Below are positions 23,862 to 32,432 of a DNA stretch of 64,000 nucleotides, in pieces. The stretch is from Pseudoalteromonas viridis (GTDB lineage Bacteria; Pseudomonadota; Gammaproteobacteria; Enterobacterales; Alteromonadaceae): contig NZ_CP072425.1 in the NCBI RefSeq assembly GCF_017742995.1, forward strand, positions 2,480,001-2,544,000. The letters are read 5' to 3'. Position 1 is the stretch's first letter. The number at the start of each line of letters is the position of its first letter. Both the position numbers and the translations under genes were made by a program. The notes under the pieces are model-generated. The model saw nothing but the letters and a program-made list of their open reading frames with translations, was not told where the DNA came from and did not search any database.

Positions 23862-25271
23862 ATGTCTAAATTTCTACACGGTGTAGAAGTCATCGAGGCG
23901 CAAACTGGCACGCGCCCTATTAAAACGGTTAAAAGTGCGGTTATTGGTCTGATTGGTACGGCCCCTTTTGCTGACGAAAAGGCGTTTCCGCTTAATACAC
24001 CTGTGTTAGTGGCAGGCAAGCGTACGGATGCGGTTAAACTGGTTGACACAACCAATGCGGATTATCAGGCAAAACTGGCGGCAGCAAAAACGGTTGCAGG
24101 CAACGCGGCGAAAGCAGAAACCAGTGCGCAATATCTGGCAGCTGTGGAAGCGTTTAAAGCGGCTAACGATAAAGCGGCAGACTACGAGCTCACTGCGGAA
24201 GAAAAAGCGACTATTCAGGCTGATGTAGAAGCCAAAGCCAAAGCAGCGGTCACGGATATTTCTGATTCGCTAAAGGGCACTTTGGTACGTGCCATTGATG
24301 GCATCTTCGACCAGGCTGGTGCCGCGGTTGTTGTTGTACGTGTTGCCGACCATGCCGACGAAGCTGAAGTGATTAAAAATATGCAGGCAGGCACCACAGC
24401 AAAAGGCGGCTACAAAGGCGTATCGGCGTTCTTGGCAGCGGAATCTGAGCTGGGCATGACGCCACGTATTCTTATTGCACCTGAATACACCCATCAGTTT
24501 GACAAAACTACAGGTGAAATGAATGCCGTTGTGTCTGACCTGATTGGTGTTGCTGAACGACTGCGTGCAGTGATCATCGCCGACGGTCCAAATGAGAAAG
24601 AAAGCTCTGCGGATGCCACAGCGATTAAGTACCGTCAGACTATTGGCTCACGTCGTGTGTATGTGGTTGACCCACATGTACGTGTATTCCGCGATGGTGA
24701 ATCTGTTGATGAGCCAGCCAGTGCTCGTGTTGCCGGTATGATTGCCAAATCAGACAACGACCGTGGCTTCTGGTGGAGCCCAAGTAATACCGCAATGAAT
24801 GGTATTGTTGGTACTGCACGCCCGGTGGACTTCCAGTTAGGTGATGCAAACGCACGTGCTAACCACCTGAATGAAAACGAAGTCGCGACCATTATCCGCC
24901 AAAATGGCTTTAAGCTTTGGGGCAACCGTACGTGTTCTGGCGACCCGAAATGGGCCTTCCTGTCCGTGGTTCGTACCGCAGACATGATCAATGACTCACT
25001 ACTGCGTGCCCATATGTGGGCGGTTGACCGTAACATCACCAAAACTTATATCGAAGATGTCAAACAGAGCGTGCAGTCTTATCTGGACAGCCTTAAAGCA
25101 CAAGGTGCAATCCTGGGCGGCGAAATCTGGGCAGATGAAGAGCTGAATACGCCGGAAAACATCCAGGCTGGCAAGGTTTACTTCAGCTTTGACTTTACGC
25201 CGCCAACACCGGCTGAGCACATCACCTTCAAGAGCATTCTGACAAATAACTACCTAGAGGAAATCGTATAA
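23862..25271 (+). CDS. FI: Contractile tail sheath protein FI
   Basis: A 469-residue sheath that surrounds the tube and contracts to drive it forward. The C-terminal two thirds are typical: GTLVRAIDGIFDQAGAAVVV, GMTPRILIAPEYT, SRRVYVVDPHVRVF, and the end with FDFTPPTPAEHITFKSILTN. Between about residues 62 and 135 there is an Ala/Lys/Glu-rich helical stretch (AKLAAAKTVAGNAAKAETSA) that I do not expect in a P2-type sheath. AAAGGAGA lies upstream. The stop overlaps the tube start by one base. Confidence 0.94.
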   Translation: MSKFLHGVEVIEAQTGTRPIKTVKSAVIGLIGTAPFADEKAFPLNTPVLVAGKRTDAVKLVDTTNADYQAKLAAAKTVAGNAAKAETSAQYLAAVEAFKAANDKAADYELTAEEKATIQADVEAKAKAAVTDISDSLKGTLVRAIDGIFDQAGAAVVVVRVADHADEAEVIKNMQAGTTAKGGYKGVSAFLAAESELGMTPRILIAPEYTHQFDKTTGEMNAVVSDLIGVAERLRAVIIADGPNEKESSADATAIKYRQTIGSRRVYVVDPHVRVFRDGESVDEPASARVAGMIAKSDNDRGFWWSPSNTAMNGIVGTARPVDFQLGDANARANHLNENEVATIIRQNGFKLWGNRTCSGDPKWAFLSVVRTADMINDSLLRAHMWAVDRNITKTYIEDVKQSVQSYLDSLKAQGAILGGEIWADEELNTPENIQAGKVYFSFDFTPPTPAEHITFKSILTNNYLEEIV

Positions 25272-25780
25272 TGGCAATGTCTCCTAAAATCCTTAAAAAA
25301 TTCAAACTGTTCGTAGACGGCAAAGGCTACCTGGGCATTGCGGACGAAATCCAGCTGCCAAAAGTCACAGTAAAAACCCGTGAAGTGACATCGGGCTTTC
25401 AGGCACCGATTGAGCTGGACGTGGGTCAGCTTGAGAAACTCGAAGGCAGTATCACTTTGCTTGAATACAACGCCGACATGCTCAAGCTGATGGGTGACTG
25501 GAGTGGGGCAACCACGCCATTAACCGCGCGCGGTGCGATTCAGGCACAGGGTCAGCCACCACAGCCTGTGGTTGTGACCCTGGAAGGTTACTTCAAAGAA
25601 GTCGATATGGGTAACTGGAAAGACGGCGAAGAAGCCAAGCTGACGATGCAGTACACAGTGCAGAAGTACAAGCTCGAGATCAACAACGAAGTGATCTACG
25701 AAATTGACCTGTACAACGATGTGCGCAAGATCAATGGCACAGACCAAATGGCGCTGCTACGCGCTGCGATTGGCGCTTAA
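25271..25780 (+). CDS. FII: Major tail tube protein FII
   Basis: A 169-residue homologue of P2 gpFII, which polymerises into the inner tube. Landmarks are the start MSPKILKKFKLFVDGKGYLG, VTVKTREVTSGFQAPIELDV, the central GSITLLEYNADMLKLMGDW and the end YEIDLYNDVRKINGTDQM. Length matches P2 (about 172). It is coupled to the sheath gene by TAATG overlap. Confidence 0.94.
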   Translation: MAMSPKILKKFKLFVDGKGYLGIADEIQLPKVTVKTREVTSGFQAPIELDVGQLEKLEGSITLLEYNADMLKLMGDWSGATTPLTARGAIQAQGQPPQPVVVTLEGYFKEVDMGNWKDGEEAKLTMQYTVQKYKLEINNEVIYEIDLYNDVRKINGTDQMALLRAAIGA

Positions 25781-25801
25781 TTCGCGCGCTTGCCTTGATT
25801 T

Positions 25802-25843
25802 GGTGGGCACGTCTTACTGGTTTAACCCCTAAGGCGGCCCACC
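25802..25843 (+). other. Stem-loop after the tube gene
   Basis: GGTGGGC and GCCCACC pair around a 28-base loop. There is no T-run, so it may act as an RNA-stabilising or attenuating structure that sets high sheath and tube levels against lower levels of the genes behind; the role is a guess. Confidence 0.45.
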
Positions 25844-25877
25844 TACGCACTGAGAAAATAATAATAGGAGCAAAAGC

Positions 25878-26135
25878 ATGAAAGAAATCATTACCCTGGC
25901 ATTTCCAGTGACGGTCGACGGGCATGAGTATGCCGAATTAACAATGAGACGACCAAAAGTACGAGACCGGTTAATGGTGGACAAGGCTGATATCAGCGAG
26001 TCGGAAAGTGAAATTCGCTACTTCTCTAATTTGTGCGAAGTCTCGCCGGATATCATCGAAGAGCTTGACTGGAGCGACTTTGTGAAGCTTAGAGAAACCT
26101 TACAGGCTTTTCTCGTATCCCGCCCAGGCGCTTAA
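25878..26135 (+). CDS. E: Tail assembly chaperone E
   Basis: An 85-residue protein in the place of P2 gpE. It reads like the small tail-assembly chaperones (EIITLAFPVTVDGHEYAELT, then TMRRPKVRDRLMVDKADISE). In P2 and many phages it is made together with a frameshifted longer form that coats the tape measure. The overlapping -1 frame here is open from 26093 onward and contains the E' sequence at 26141. ATAGGAGC lies upstream of the ATG. Confidence 0.82.
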   Translation: MKEIITLAFPVTVDGHEYAELTMRRPKVRDRLMVDKADISESESEIRYFSNLCEVSPDIIEELDWSDFVKLRETLQAFLVSRPGA

Positions 26136-26140
26136 GAGCC

Positions 26141-26266
26141 ATGGTGATCGCCCTAGCCAAATACACCGGCTGGGGCCTGGCCGAACTCAATGCATTGACC
26201 GAGGTTGAATTAATCGACTGGTTCAATGCAGCGGTTGACTACAAAGAGGCAACCTCAGCGTCCTGA
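26141..26266 (+). CDS. GpE'-like tail protein (possible frameshift extension of E)
   Basis: A 41-residue frame, ATG at 26141 and TGA at 26264-26266: it includes AKYTGWGLAELNALTEVELI then DWFNAAVDY. This matches the short P2 GpE family, where a Trp/Pro-Leu turn is followed by L-x-x-M/L-T-x-x-E-L-x-D-W. It lies in the -1 frame relative to E, 5 bp after the E stop, and that frame is open back to 26093. No classic slippery heptamer is obvious, and the separate ATG has only a weak AAGAG upstream, so either start or frameshift is possible. Confidence 0.68.
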   Translation: MVIALAKYTGWGLAELNALTEVELIDWFNAAVDYKEATSAS

Positions 26267-26288
26267 TCCGGTGCGGGTCATATCTCTG

Positions 26289-26314
26289 CAAACATGCGCT
26301 TTTGCGCATGTTTG
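26289..26314. other. Perfect 11-bp hairpin before the tape measure gene
   Basis: CAAACATGCGC, then TTTT, then GCGCATGTTTG. The stem is perfect but only TAGTTT follows, so it is at best a weak terminator. It lies in a 166-bp gap between E' and the tape measure, whose remaining bases show nothing else recognisable. Confidence 0.55.
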
Positions 26315-26432
26315 TAGTTTCCATTACGGGCATTGCTCAGTGGCTTTTTGCAGGCTGCTTAGCAATGCCAATCACACACTAAATCGTCCTTCACTCTCTG
26401 GTATCACTTCTTAACGCTTTTCAGGTAAATCT

Positions 26433-29400
26433 ATGAAACAAGGAACTGTCGAACATCTTCGTGCTCCTGGCGGAGCCAAAAATAAAGTTAAACATCGCCT
26501 GGCGCAGAGCAACGGCGTGGACCAGCGGCTGGCAAAACTTGGCCGGGCACTGCAGGCTTTGCAGCTGCAAAGTGAGGCAAGTGCCATGTCCATCGGGCAA
26601 TTGCTCGCACAACTGCAGGCGCTGTCGTTATTAGCACCTCAAAGTGGCGATTTGCAAAAACGTCTGCAATCTGTACTGGCACAACCGGGACCATCGGCGC
26701 AGCCTGCTTCAGGCCAAGGCGCTGTCAGTCTGAGCGTCGATAATCCGGCTTCTTCTGAGGTGTCAGACGCTTTGCTGGCGTCTTTGGATAACCTGGGCGG
26801 TGTGATTGCGCACCTCGCAGCTCAAAATGAACAAGCACCTCAGCCTGGCGAAGTCAGCCAGATAGCAACCACAACGGCGCCAGGTTTTGCGCCGGTAAAC
26901 GCACCCGGGCAACGACCGGAGGCGCTTGAACTCAATACGTCCGCAGGCAGTGATGTATTGGCGACAGCGACTGTTGAGAGCTCAGTGGATGTATCCGCTG
27001 TGACTGCGTTGTCTCAGTCTGTGAATGCTGATCTGGACAGTCTGACTACTTTGGTGCCTGAAGTGGCACGTGCACTGGATCTGGGCCAGAGCGTAGCGGC
27101 GTTTCAATCCGCAGTACCGGTATTGCAAAATCTGGACCTCAAGGCGTTGCTCGAAGGTGACCTGAGTGGACTCAAAGCGGCTTTACCTGCGTTGATTGAC
27201 GCCGTCGATTTGCCTCAGCTACAGCAGGCATTGGCTTCAGAACTCCCCGCACTGGCGCAATTAGATTTGTCAGGTGCATTGTGCGGTGATGTACAGGCTT
27301 TAGCATCAGAGCTGCCAAAAATGCTCAGTGCGCTGCAACTGGATGGCGTCTCGGACAGCGTAGCACAAGCCTTACCCGCCCTTGCGCAACTGGACATGCC
27401 GGCGATTGCCAGCGGAGAGTTGGATTCACTGGTTCAGGCTGCACCGCAGCTATTTCAGGCCTTGAACATGTCAGGCGCATCACAGGCGATGGAAAAAGCT
27501 CTGCCGGTGCTCAGTAAACTCAATGCGCCTGCGATCATTGAAGGCGACCTTAGCAGTTTACTGGACGCTGCGCCCGAGGTTTTGCGTGCATTTGAGCTCG
27601 AAGGGGCTGCAGACAAATTGCAGGCCGCCATACCCAGCCTGACCCAGCTTGATCTCAAAGGCATAGCACAGGGCGATGTGTCCACTCTGATGGCAGTCGC
27701 ACCTCAGTTGCTCAGTGCATTGGAGCTGGGAGATGCAGGCACGGCTATGGCTGCCGCGCTACCGGCATTACAAAAATTTGATGTAGACGGATTGCTGGGG
27801 GGGGATCTGACTTCTCTGGCTGAAGCCGGTCCGGATCTGCTCAATGCTCTGGGCATGGAAGAGGCGGCAGCCCTGCTACAACAACACGCTGGCATCGTGC
27901 AAAAGCTCGACATCCAGGGTGTGATGAGCGGCGATCTGGCCTCGCTGGGAGAGGTTGCCCCTGCGATATTTGATGCACTGGACATGCCCGGCGCATCGGC
28001 AGCAATGCAAAAGGCCATGCCGGTGCTGAGTAAGCTCAATGCTCCGGCGATTATGGAGGGCGATCTCAGCAGCTTACTGGATGCTGCGCCCGAAGTATTG
28101 CGCGCGTTTGAGCTGGACGGCGCCGCGGATAAGTTGCAAACCGCCATTCCCGGGCTGGCCAAGCTTGATCTGAAAAGCATAGTTCAGGGGGATGTTTCCA
28201 GCCTGATGAATGCCGCTCCGGACTTGCTCAAAGCACTGGAGCTGGGCGACGCAGGCGCTTTACTAGAGTCCGCTTTACCAGCGCTACAGAAATTCGATGT
28301 GGACGGGCTTTTGAGCGGCGATCTGTCTTCTTTGAGCGAAGCCGGCCCTGAGCTGCTGAGCGCTTTTGGTATGGATGATGCTGCCTCGTTGCTGCAACAA
28401 CATGCCGGGGTGTTCCAGAAGCTTGATGTAAAAGGCGTACTGGATGGCGACTTGTCGTCGCTGGTGTCTGCTGCACCGGATCTGCTCAATGCGTTTGGCA
28501 TGGACGGCGCGGCCTCATTGTTGGCGCAACATGAAGGGGCGCTGAGCAAGCTGGACTTTAAAGGACTGATGAACGGCGATTTGTCGTCTCTGGGCGACGC
28601 TGCATCTGAGTTTTTGACCGGTTCAGGGCTATTTGGCGATCCCGAAGGAAATGCCGAAGCTTCCAGTGTTTTCGATGACCTTGACGGACACTTGGCAGAC
28701 GAGCCTGAAGAAAAGAAAAAGCCAGGCAAGCGCAAAAACAAAGGCAAATCTAAGGGTAAGTCGGGTTCTAAACGAGGGCGTAACAAAGGAAAACGCCAGG
28801 GCCAGGCAGGCTCTGAGCCTGAGCAAAACAGCAACAGGAAGTATAAACATAAGCCGGCAACTCAGGGCAATGCTATTCGCATGCTCGACAGTGGCAGGCA
28901 GCTGCCGAATGCGACATCAAAGTCGATTGCGGTGCAGGCTGCGGCAAATGATGCGAAAGCTGGCAAGCTGGGGGAATTTGCAGGGAAAAAAGGCGGGTTA
29001 CTTGGTCGTCTGCCCGGAGCCAAAATGCTTGGTAAGCTGGCAGCCCCTTTGAGTGCTGTGATGGGCGCGGTGGATGTGGCGACGACCTTGTCAGATGACA
29101 CCTTGAGTGCTGAGCAGAAAACGCAGCAGGTTGGCAGTGCCGTCGGCGGTGCGGGCGGTGCCTGGGCAGGTGCGGCAGCAGGTGCTGCCATTGGCTCGGT
29201 GATCCCGGGTATTGGCACTGCCATTGGTGGCCTGGTCGGAGGCGCGCTGGGCGCGATGGGGGGCGAGTCTGTTGGCGGCTGGCTGGGCGAAAAGCTCGGA
29301 GGCTGGTTTGCTGATGATGAACCTGCCCAATCTCAAACGACACCAGACACAGGAGGTAATGCCGGGACAGCTCTCGTTCAGACAAATGATATCGTTGCGC

Positions 29401-30104
29401 CCGGCACAGCTCCACAAAGTGGCGATGGTAATAATGTATTGGGTCTGGCCGAAGGCTTTATCAAAAACCAGTTTATCAATCCGTTTAATCTGGCCGCAGG
29501 CACCGCATCCGCGTTGGCTGAAGTCACCGGAAATGACAAGAGTCGCGCACACAAAGTGGCCAAAGTTGGCAACTTTGTTGGCGATGCGCTGAACTATCAC
29601 ACCGTATGGCAGGCCGCCAACGATGAGTCTTTGAGTGGCTCGCAAAAAGCCGGAGTGATTGGCGGCACGCTCGGCGGCATGTTCTCAGCCAAAGCAGTCA
29701 CTGGGCTGCTGCAAAAAAGCAAAAGCCCCTGGCTAAAAATGGCGGCACCATTGGCCGGGTTTATCACCAACGCAGCGGTGGGGTCGCACATTAGCAGCTG
29801 GTTTAGTGATGACACATCAGCCAGCACCAGCGATGCGCTTGCTGACAAGGCTCATATTGCTGGTTCGCCAGAGTCTTTGTCGGCTTCGCCGGACATTGCA
29901 TCATCATCCGCAGAGCCGGTGTCGGCAAAAAGTACCACAGCGTATCAGGGTGCGCAGGTAACGGTAAACGCCAATATCACAGTCAATGCGCGTAGTGGTG
30001 AACAGGCTCAGGATATTGCCATTCAGGTTAAGCAGATCCTTGAGGAGCAGCAACAGCAGGCCATTCGGGACATGAATGCGCGCTATTTTAATCAGGTGGC
30101 TTGA
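26433..30104 (+). CDS. T: Tail tape measure protein with a 43-residue repeat array
   Basis: At 1223 residues this protein sits where P2 has the tape measure T (815 residues). It sets the tail length and passes through the tube. Parts in order: an N-terminal helical region (1-195), about twelve 43-residue repeats (about 228-743), a very basic Lys/Arg/Gly patch (about 759-800), a glycine-zipper hydrophobic region (about 900-960, with GAAAGAAIGSVIPGIGTAIG), a second hydrophobic part (about 1065-1125) and a C-terminal helix (VKQILEEQQQQAIRDMNARY). A G8 run lies inside at 27797-27804. If length follows residue number, the tail is longer than that of P2; this is inferred. Confidence 0.85.
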   Translation: MKQGTVEHLRAPGGAKNKVKHRLAQSNGVDQRLAKLGRALQALQLQSEASAMSIGQLLAQLQALSLLAPQSGDLQKRLQSVLAQPGPSAQPASGQGAVSLSVDNPASSEVSDALLASLDNLGGVIAHLAAQNEQAPQPGEVSQIATTTAPGFAPVNAPGQRPEALELNTSAGSDVLATATVESSVDVSAVTALSQSVNADLDSLTTLVPEVARALDLGQSVAAFQSAVPVLQNLDLKALLEGDLSGLKAALPALIDAVDLPQLQQALASELPALAQLDLSGALCGDVQALASELPKMLSALQLDGVSDSVAQALPALAQLDMPAIASGELDSLVQAAPQLFQALNMSGASQAMEKALPVLSKLNAPAIIEGDLSSLLDAAPEVLRAFELEGAADKLQAAIPSLTQLDLKGIAQGDVSTLMAVAPQLLSALELGDAGTAMAAALPALQKFDVDGLLGGDLTSLAEAGPDLLNALGMEEAAALLQQHAGIVQKLDIQGVMSGDLASLGEVAPAIFDALDMPGASAAMQKAMPVLSKLNAPAIMEGDLSSLLDAAPEVLRAFELDGAADKLQTAIPGLAKLDLKSIVQGDVSSLMNAAPDLLKALELGDAGALLESALPALQKFDVDGLLSGDLSSLSEAGPELLSAFGMDDAASLLQQHAGVFQKLDVKGVLDGDLSSLVSAAPDLLNAFGMDGAASLLAQHEGALSKLDFKGLMNGDLSSLGDAASEFLTGSGLFGDPEGNAEASSVFDDLDGHLADEPEEKKKPGKRKNKGKSKGKSGSKRGRNKGKRQGQAGSEPEQNSNRKYKHKPATQGNAIRMLDSGRQLPNATSKSIAVQAAANDAKAGKLGEFAGKKGGLLGRLPGAKMLGKLAAPLSAVMGAVDVATTLSDDTLSAEQKTQQVGSAVGGAGGAWAGAAAGAAIGSVIPGIGTAIGGLVGGALGAMGGESVGGWLGEKLGGWFADDEPAQSQTTPDTGGNAGTALVQTNDIVAPGTAPQSGDGNNVLGLAEGFIKNQFINPFNLAAGTASALAEVTGNDKSRAHKVAKVGNFVGDALNYHTVWQAANDESLSGSQKAGVIGGTLGGMFSAKAVTGLLQKSKSPWLKMAAPLAGFITNAAVGSHISSWFSDDTSASTSDALADKAHIAGSPESLSASPDIASSSAEPVSAKSTTAYQGAQVTVNANITVNARSGEQAQDIAIQVKQILEEQQQQAIRDMNARYFNQVA
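27114..28661 (+). repeat. 43-aa (129-bp) repeat array inside the tape measure gene
   Basis: Twelve units from residue 228, each near the form (L/I)PxLxKLDxxxxxxGDLSSL followed by xxAxPxLLxALxLxxAxxxL. Units 3-6 and 7-10 resemble each other pairwise, for example unit 4 and unit 8 both start PVLSKLNAPAI; this gives a 172-residue (516-bp) higher-order repeat, with unit starts at 27501 and 28017. This indicates growth by unequal crossing-over. Confidence 0.88.
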
Positions 30105-30131
30105 GCCCACATTTCATAATTCAGGTGAACA

Positions 30132-30587
30132 ATGAGCAATACTAATCATGCCAGACATATGATGCAGCTGGGCAACTATAAGTTTTCGGTCAGTACAGCG
30201 GCATTTAACAAGCTTAAATACGACACTCAGTATCGCTGGAAGTCGCTAGATGCGCCAACCAATAAAAACAGCCCCCTCATGCAGTTTATCGGGGTGGGTG
30301 AACAAACCCTGGACCTTGAAGGTACTATCTTTCCGCAGATCGTCGAAAACGGCCTAAAACAGCTCGACTATATGCGCAAAGAAGCAGCAAAGGGCCAGCC
30401 TCTGACCCTGGGCTATGTCGAAGAAAGTGGTAAAACGAATCCCAGTGTGGGCCGGGTGTTGGGTAAATGGGTGATCAGCAGTATCAGTGAAACCCGCACC
30501 TTGTTTTTTAACGATGGTATTCCCAGAGAGATCCAGTTTTCAATGCGCTTAAGCCGATATCAGGCGGCACTCAAGGAACCCGAATAA
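30132..30587 (+). CDS. U: Tail protein U
   Basis: A 151-residue homologue of P2 gpU. Landmarks are MQLGNYKFSVSTAAFNKL, YRWKSLDAPTN and GVGEQTLDLEGTIFPQ. In P2 gpU is needed for tail completion. The gene starts 27 bp after the tape measure and is followed by X and D in the standard P2 order (T-U-X-D). Confidence 0.93.
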   Translation: MSNTNHARHMMQLGNYKFSVSTAAFNKLKYDTQYRWKSLDAPTNKNSPLMQFIGVGEQTLDLEGTIFPQIVENGLKQLDYMRKEAAKGQPLTLGYVEESGKTNPSVGRVLGKWVISSISETRTLFFNDGIPREIQFSMRLSRYQAALKEPE

Positions 30588-30596
30588 GGAGACGTT

Positions 30597-30809
30597 ATGA
30601 AAGGAGTAAGTTACGTTACGCGTGATGGCGATTGTTTGGATCTGATCTGCTATCGCCATTACGGGAATAGCTCAGGTACGGTGGAAAAAGTACTGGGAGC
30701 CAACAGCGGTCTGGCCGGGCTGGGCGCTATCTATCCTGCAGGCATTGAAATTTTTCTGCCTGAGTTGCCCAAGCCTAAGACCAAGCATGTGATCAATATC
30801 TGGGATTAG
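30597..30809 (+). CDS. X: Tail protein X (LysM-like)
   Basis: A 70-residue homologue of P2 gpX, with VTRDGDCLDLICYRHYGNSS at the front and AIYPAGIEIFLPEL at the end, the two halves of a LysM-like fold. It is needed for tail assembly, probably at the baseplate hub. AAGGAG precedes the ATG; it ends 2 bp before D. Confidence 0.93.
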   Translation: MKGVSYVTRDGDCLDLICYRHYGNSSGTVEKVLGANSGLAGLGAIYPAGIEIFLPELPKPKTKHVINIWD

Positions 30810-30811
30810 TT

Positions 30812-31822
30812 ATGAATCAGCAACCCTATTTTTCTATCAAAGCGAATGGCAATGAAGTCACCAAGCGTCTCAAAGATCGGATCGTTGAGGTCAGTGTTAC
30901 ACAGCGAACCGGGTTACTGAGTGATGTGTGCAAGGTGCGGTTTGACAACCTGGAGGAGCTGCCAATTCAGCTCCCGGAGCCGGGTAATGTGCTGGAAATC
31001 GCAATGGGGTACAAAGATGGTACACCAGACACCCATGCTGCACTCACGCCGGTGGGCAAGTTTGATGTGGGGGCGTACGAACTCACAGGTCCTGCCAGAG
31101 CACTGACTTTGTATGGCAATAGCATTATGTGGGATGCCGATTTTAAGTCGCCCCGATTTCGCTCCTGGCCACCACAAGGGGATGAAACGCCTGTCACATT
31201 AGGTGATTTGGTGGCGCAAATTGCTTCAGAATATGGCTTGCAAAGTGGGGTTAGCGAGGCGTTGAGCAGTATTACCTTGCCACATCTGGAGCAAAGCGAA
31301 AGCGACATGCAGCTGCTCACGCGTCTTGCTTTGCGTTACGACGCCGTAATGAAGGTGGCGGCCGGTAAACTGCTGTTTGTTGCCAAAGGAAGCGGGCAGT
31401 CATTGTCCGGGCAAACGGTGACCTCGGCTACGTTGGGTAACCATCAGATAATACACTGGTCCAGAGTAAGTAATCACTACTGCTTGGTGGGGGCCGTACA
31501 AGGTTTTTACCACGATGCAGACCAGGCACAGCGCATGTCGGTTCAGGCGGGCAGTGCTGCGCCCACAATTAAGCTACCTTACCTTTATCCGGATGAAGCC
31601 AGCGCACAAGCGGCTGCCAATAGTCAGCTGATGCGTCTCAAGCGCGCCCATGGCGCGGTTCAGCTCACTGTGCCTGGCAATCCAGAGATTGTTGCCGGGG
31701 CATTAATCTCGGTTGATAACTCAGTGGATCACCTCAAAGGCGACTGGTTTATTACAGAGGTCACCCATCAGCTGACATCAACGGGATACACCAGCATGAT
31801 CACAGCAGAGCAACCTAATTAG
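30812..31822 (+). CDS. D: Baseplate hub protein D
   Basis: A 336-residue homologue of P2 gpD, the hub (gp27-like) that links tube and spike and is named late control protein in prophages. Landmarks are ISVTQRTG-like VSVTQRTGLLSDVCKVRFDN, LALRYDAVMKVAAGKLLFVA and the C-terminal DWFITEVTHQLTSTGYTSMI. It closes the tail operon. The start follows GTTATG with a weak ribosome site, suggesting coupling to X. Confidence 0.92.
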   Translation: MNQQPYFSIKANGNEVTKRLKDRIVEVSVTQRTGLLSDVCKVRFDNLEELPIQLPEPGNVLEIAMGYKDGTPDTHAALTPVGKFDVGAYELTGPARALTLYGNSIMWDADFKSPRFRSWPPQGDETPVTLGDLVAQIASEYGLQSGVSEALSSITLPHLEQSESDMQLLTRLALRYDAVMKVAAGKLLFVAKGSGQSLSGQTVTSATLGNHQIIHWSRVSNHYCLVGAVQGFYHDADQAQRMSVQAGSAAPTIKLPYLYPDEASAQAAANSQLMRLKRAHGAVQLTVPGNPEIVAGALISVDNSVDHLKGDWFITEVTHQLTSTGYTSMITAEQPN

Positions 31823-31877
31823 TCCTGCCATCGCATCGCCCTGATGCGAGTTAGTCCTTTCTCATTGTCCCTTCAAC

Positions 31878-31952
31878 ACACCATTTGGTGTTGTGATATG
31901 CCAAATGGTGTCCTGTCACATCAACCCGAAAAGGGCTTTGCTTTTTTCGGGC
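31878..31952. terminator. Terminator pair ending the tail locus
   Basis: First ACACCATTTGG / CCAAATGGTGT (31878-31911), then CCCGAAAA / TTTTCGGG (about 31925-31951) with an inner T-run. The second lies between convergent genes and can work in both directions, for the tail operon and for the gene on the minus strand. Confidence 0.75.
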
Positions 31953-31975
31953 TATCTGAGCATTTTACCTAATAC

Positions 31976-32326
31976 TTAGTACATACGCTCGATGCGTGAA
32001 TAGGCTGAGCTGTTTGCATTCCAAGGCTCACATGCCGCTGCAGGGTCGTAAGCTAGGCTCACAGCCTGGCCGCTCGCTTTTTTGGCCAGCAGCATGGAGT
32101 ACATACGGTTACGTCTTTCTTCGGGCAAATCAGCGCTGATAGCCAGTATGGGAGCTTTAGTTGTGCAATTGTTGGTTAAGTTGCTTGTACCAGCTTGTAG
32201 TGTAACCAAAATGGTATTGGTATTTGCATACACAGTAATCGCATCTATGCTGCCACCAGCAGTCAACCATCCTGCCTGAGCTTGTCCTGCCATTAACATT
32301 GCGCAGCCTAAGATGAGTTTTTTCAC
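31976..32326 (-). CDS. Small secreted protein, unknown
   Basis: A 116-residue protein with a clear signal peptide (KKLILGCAMLMAGQAQA, cut before GWLTAGG). The mature part has two Cys (in NNCTTKAP and AACEPWN) that could form a disulfide, and a SADLPEERRNRMYSMLLAKK helix. I do not recognise the family. It is transcribed towards the tail locus and shares the terminator region with it. No operon partner is apparent. Confidence 0.75.
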   Translation of the reverse strand: MKKLILGCAMLMAGQAQAGWLTAGGSIDAITVYANTNTILVTLQAGTSNLTNNCTTKAPILAISADLPEERRNRMYSMLLAKKASGQAVSLAYDPAAACEPWNANSSAYSRIERMY

Positions 32327-32432
32327 TTTTGTTTCCTTTCTTTACATTTTTGAATATTGTACACGAATGAGGAAACTTAAACAAAGTTGCTCTACCTATC
32401 GGATTCTGAAGTGTAAAGGGATATTATAGAGT

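Noticed and set aside
28184..28834. Minus-strand open frame of 216 codons within the tape measure gene
   Set aside because: A shadow of the repetitive coding sequence, rich in Ser/Pro runs with no recognisable domain.
1459..31822. Equating the locus with the metamorphosis-inducing MAC arrays of Pseudoalteromonas luteoviolacea
   Set aside because: The gene content and order here are P2-like; no MAC-specific effector could be recognised, and the species is not established.
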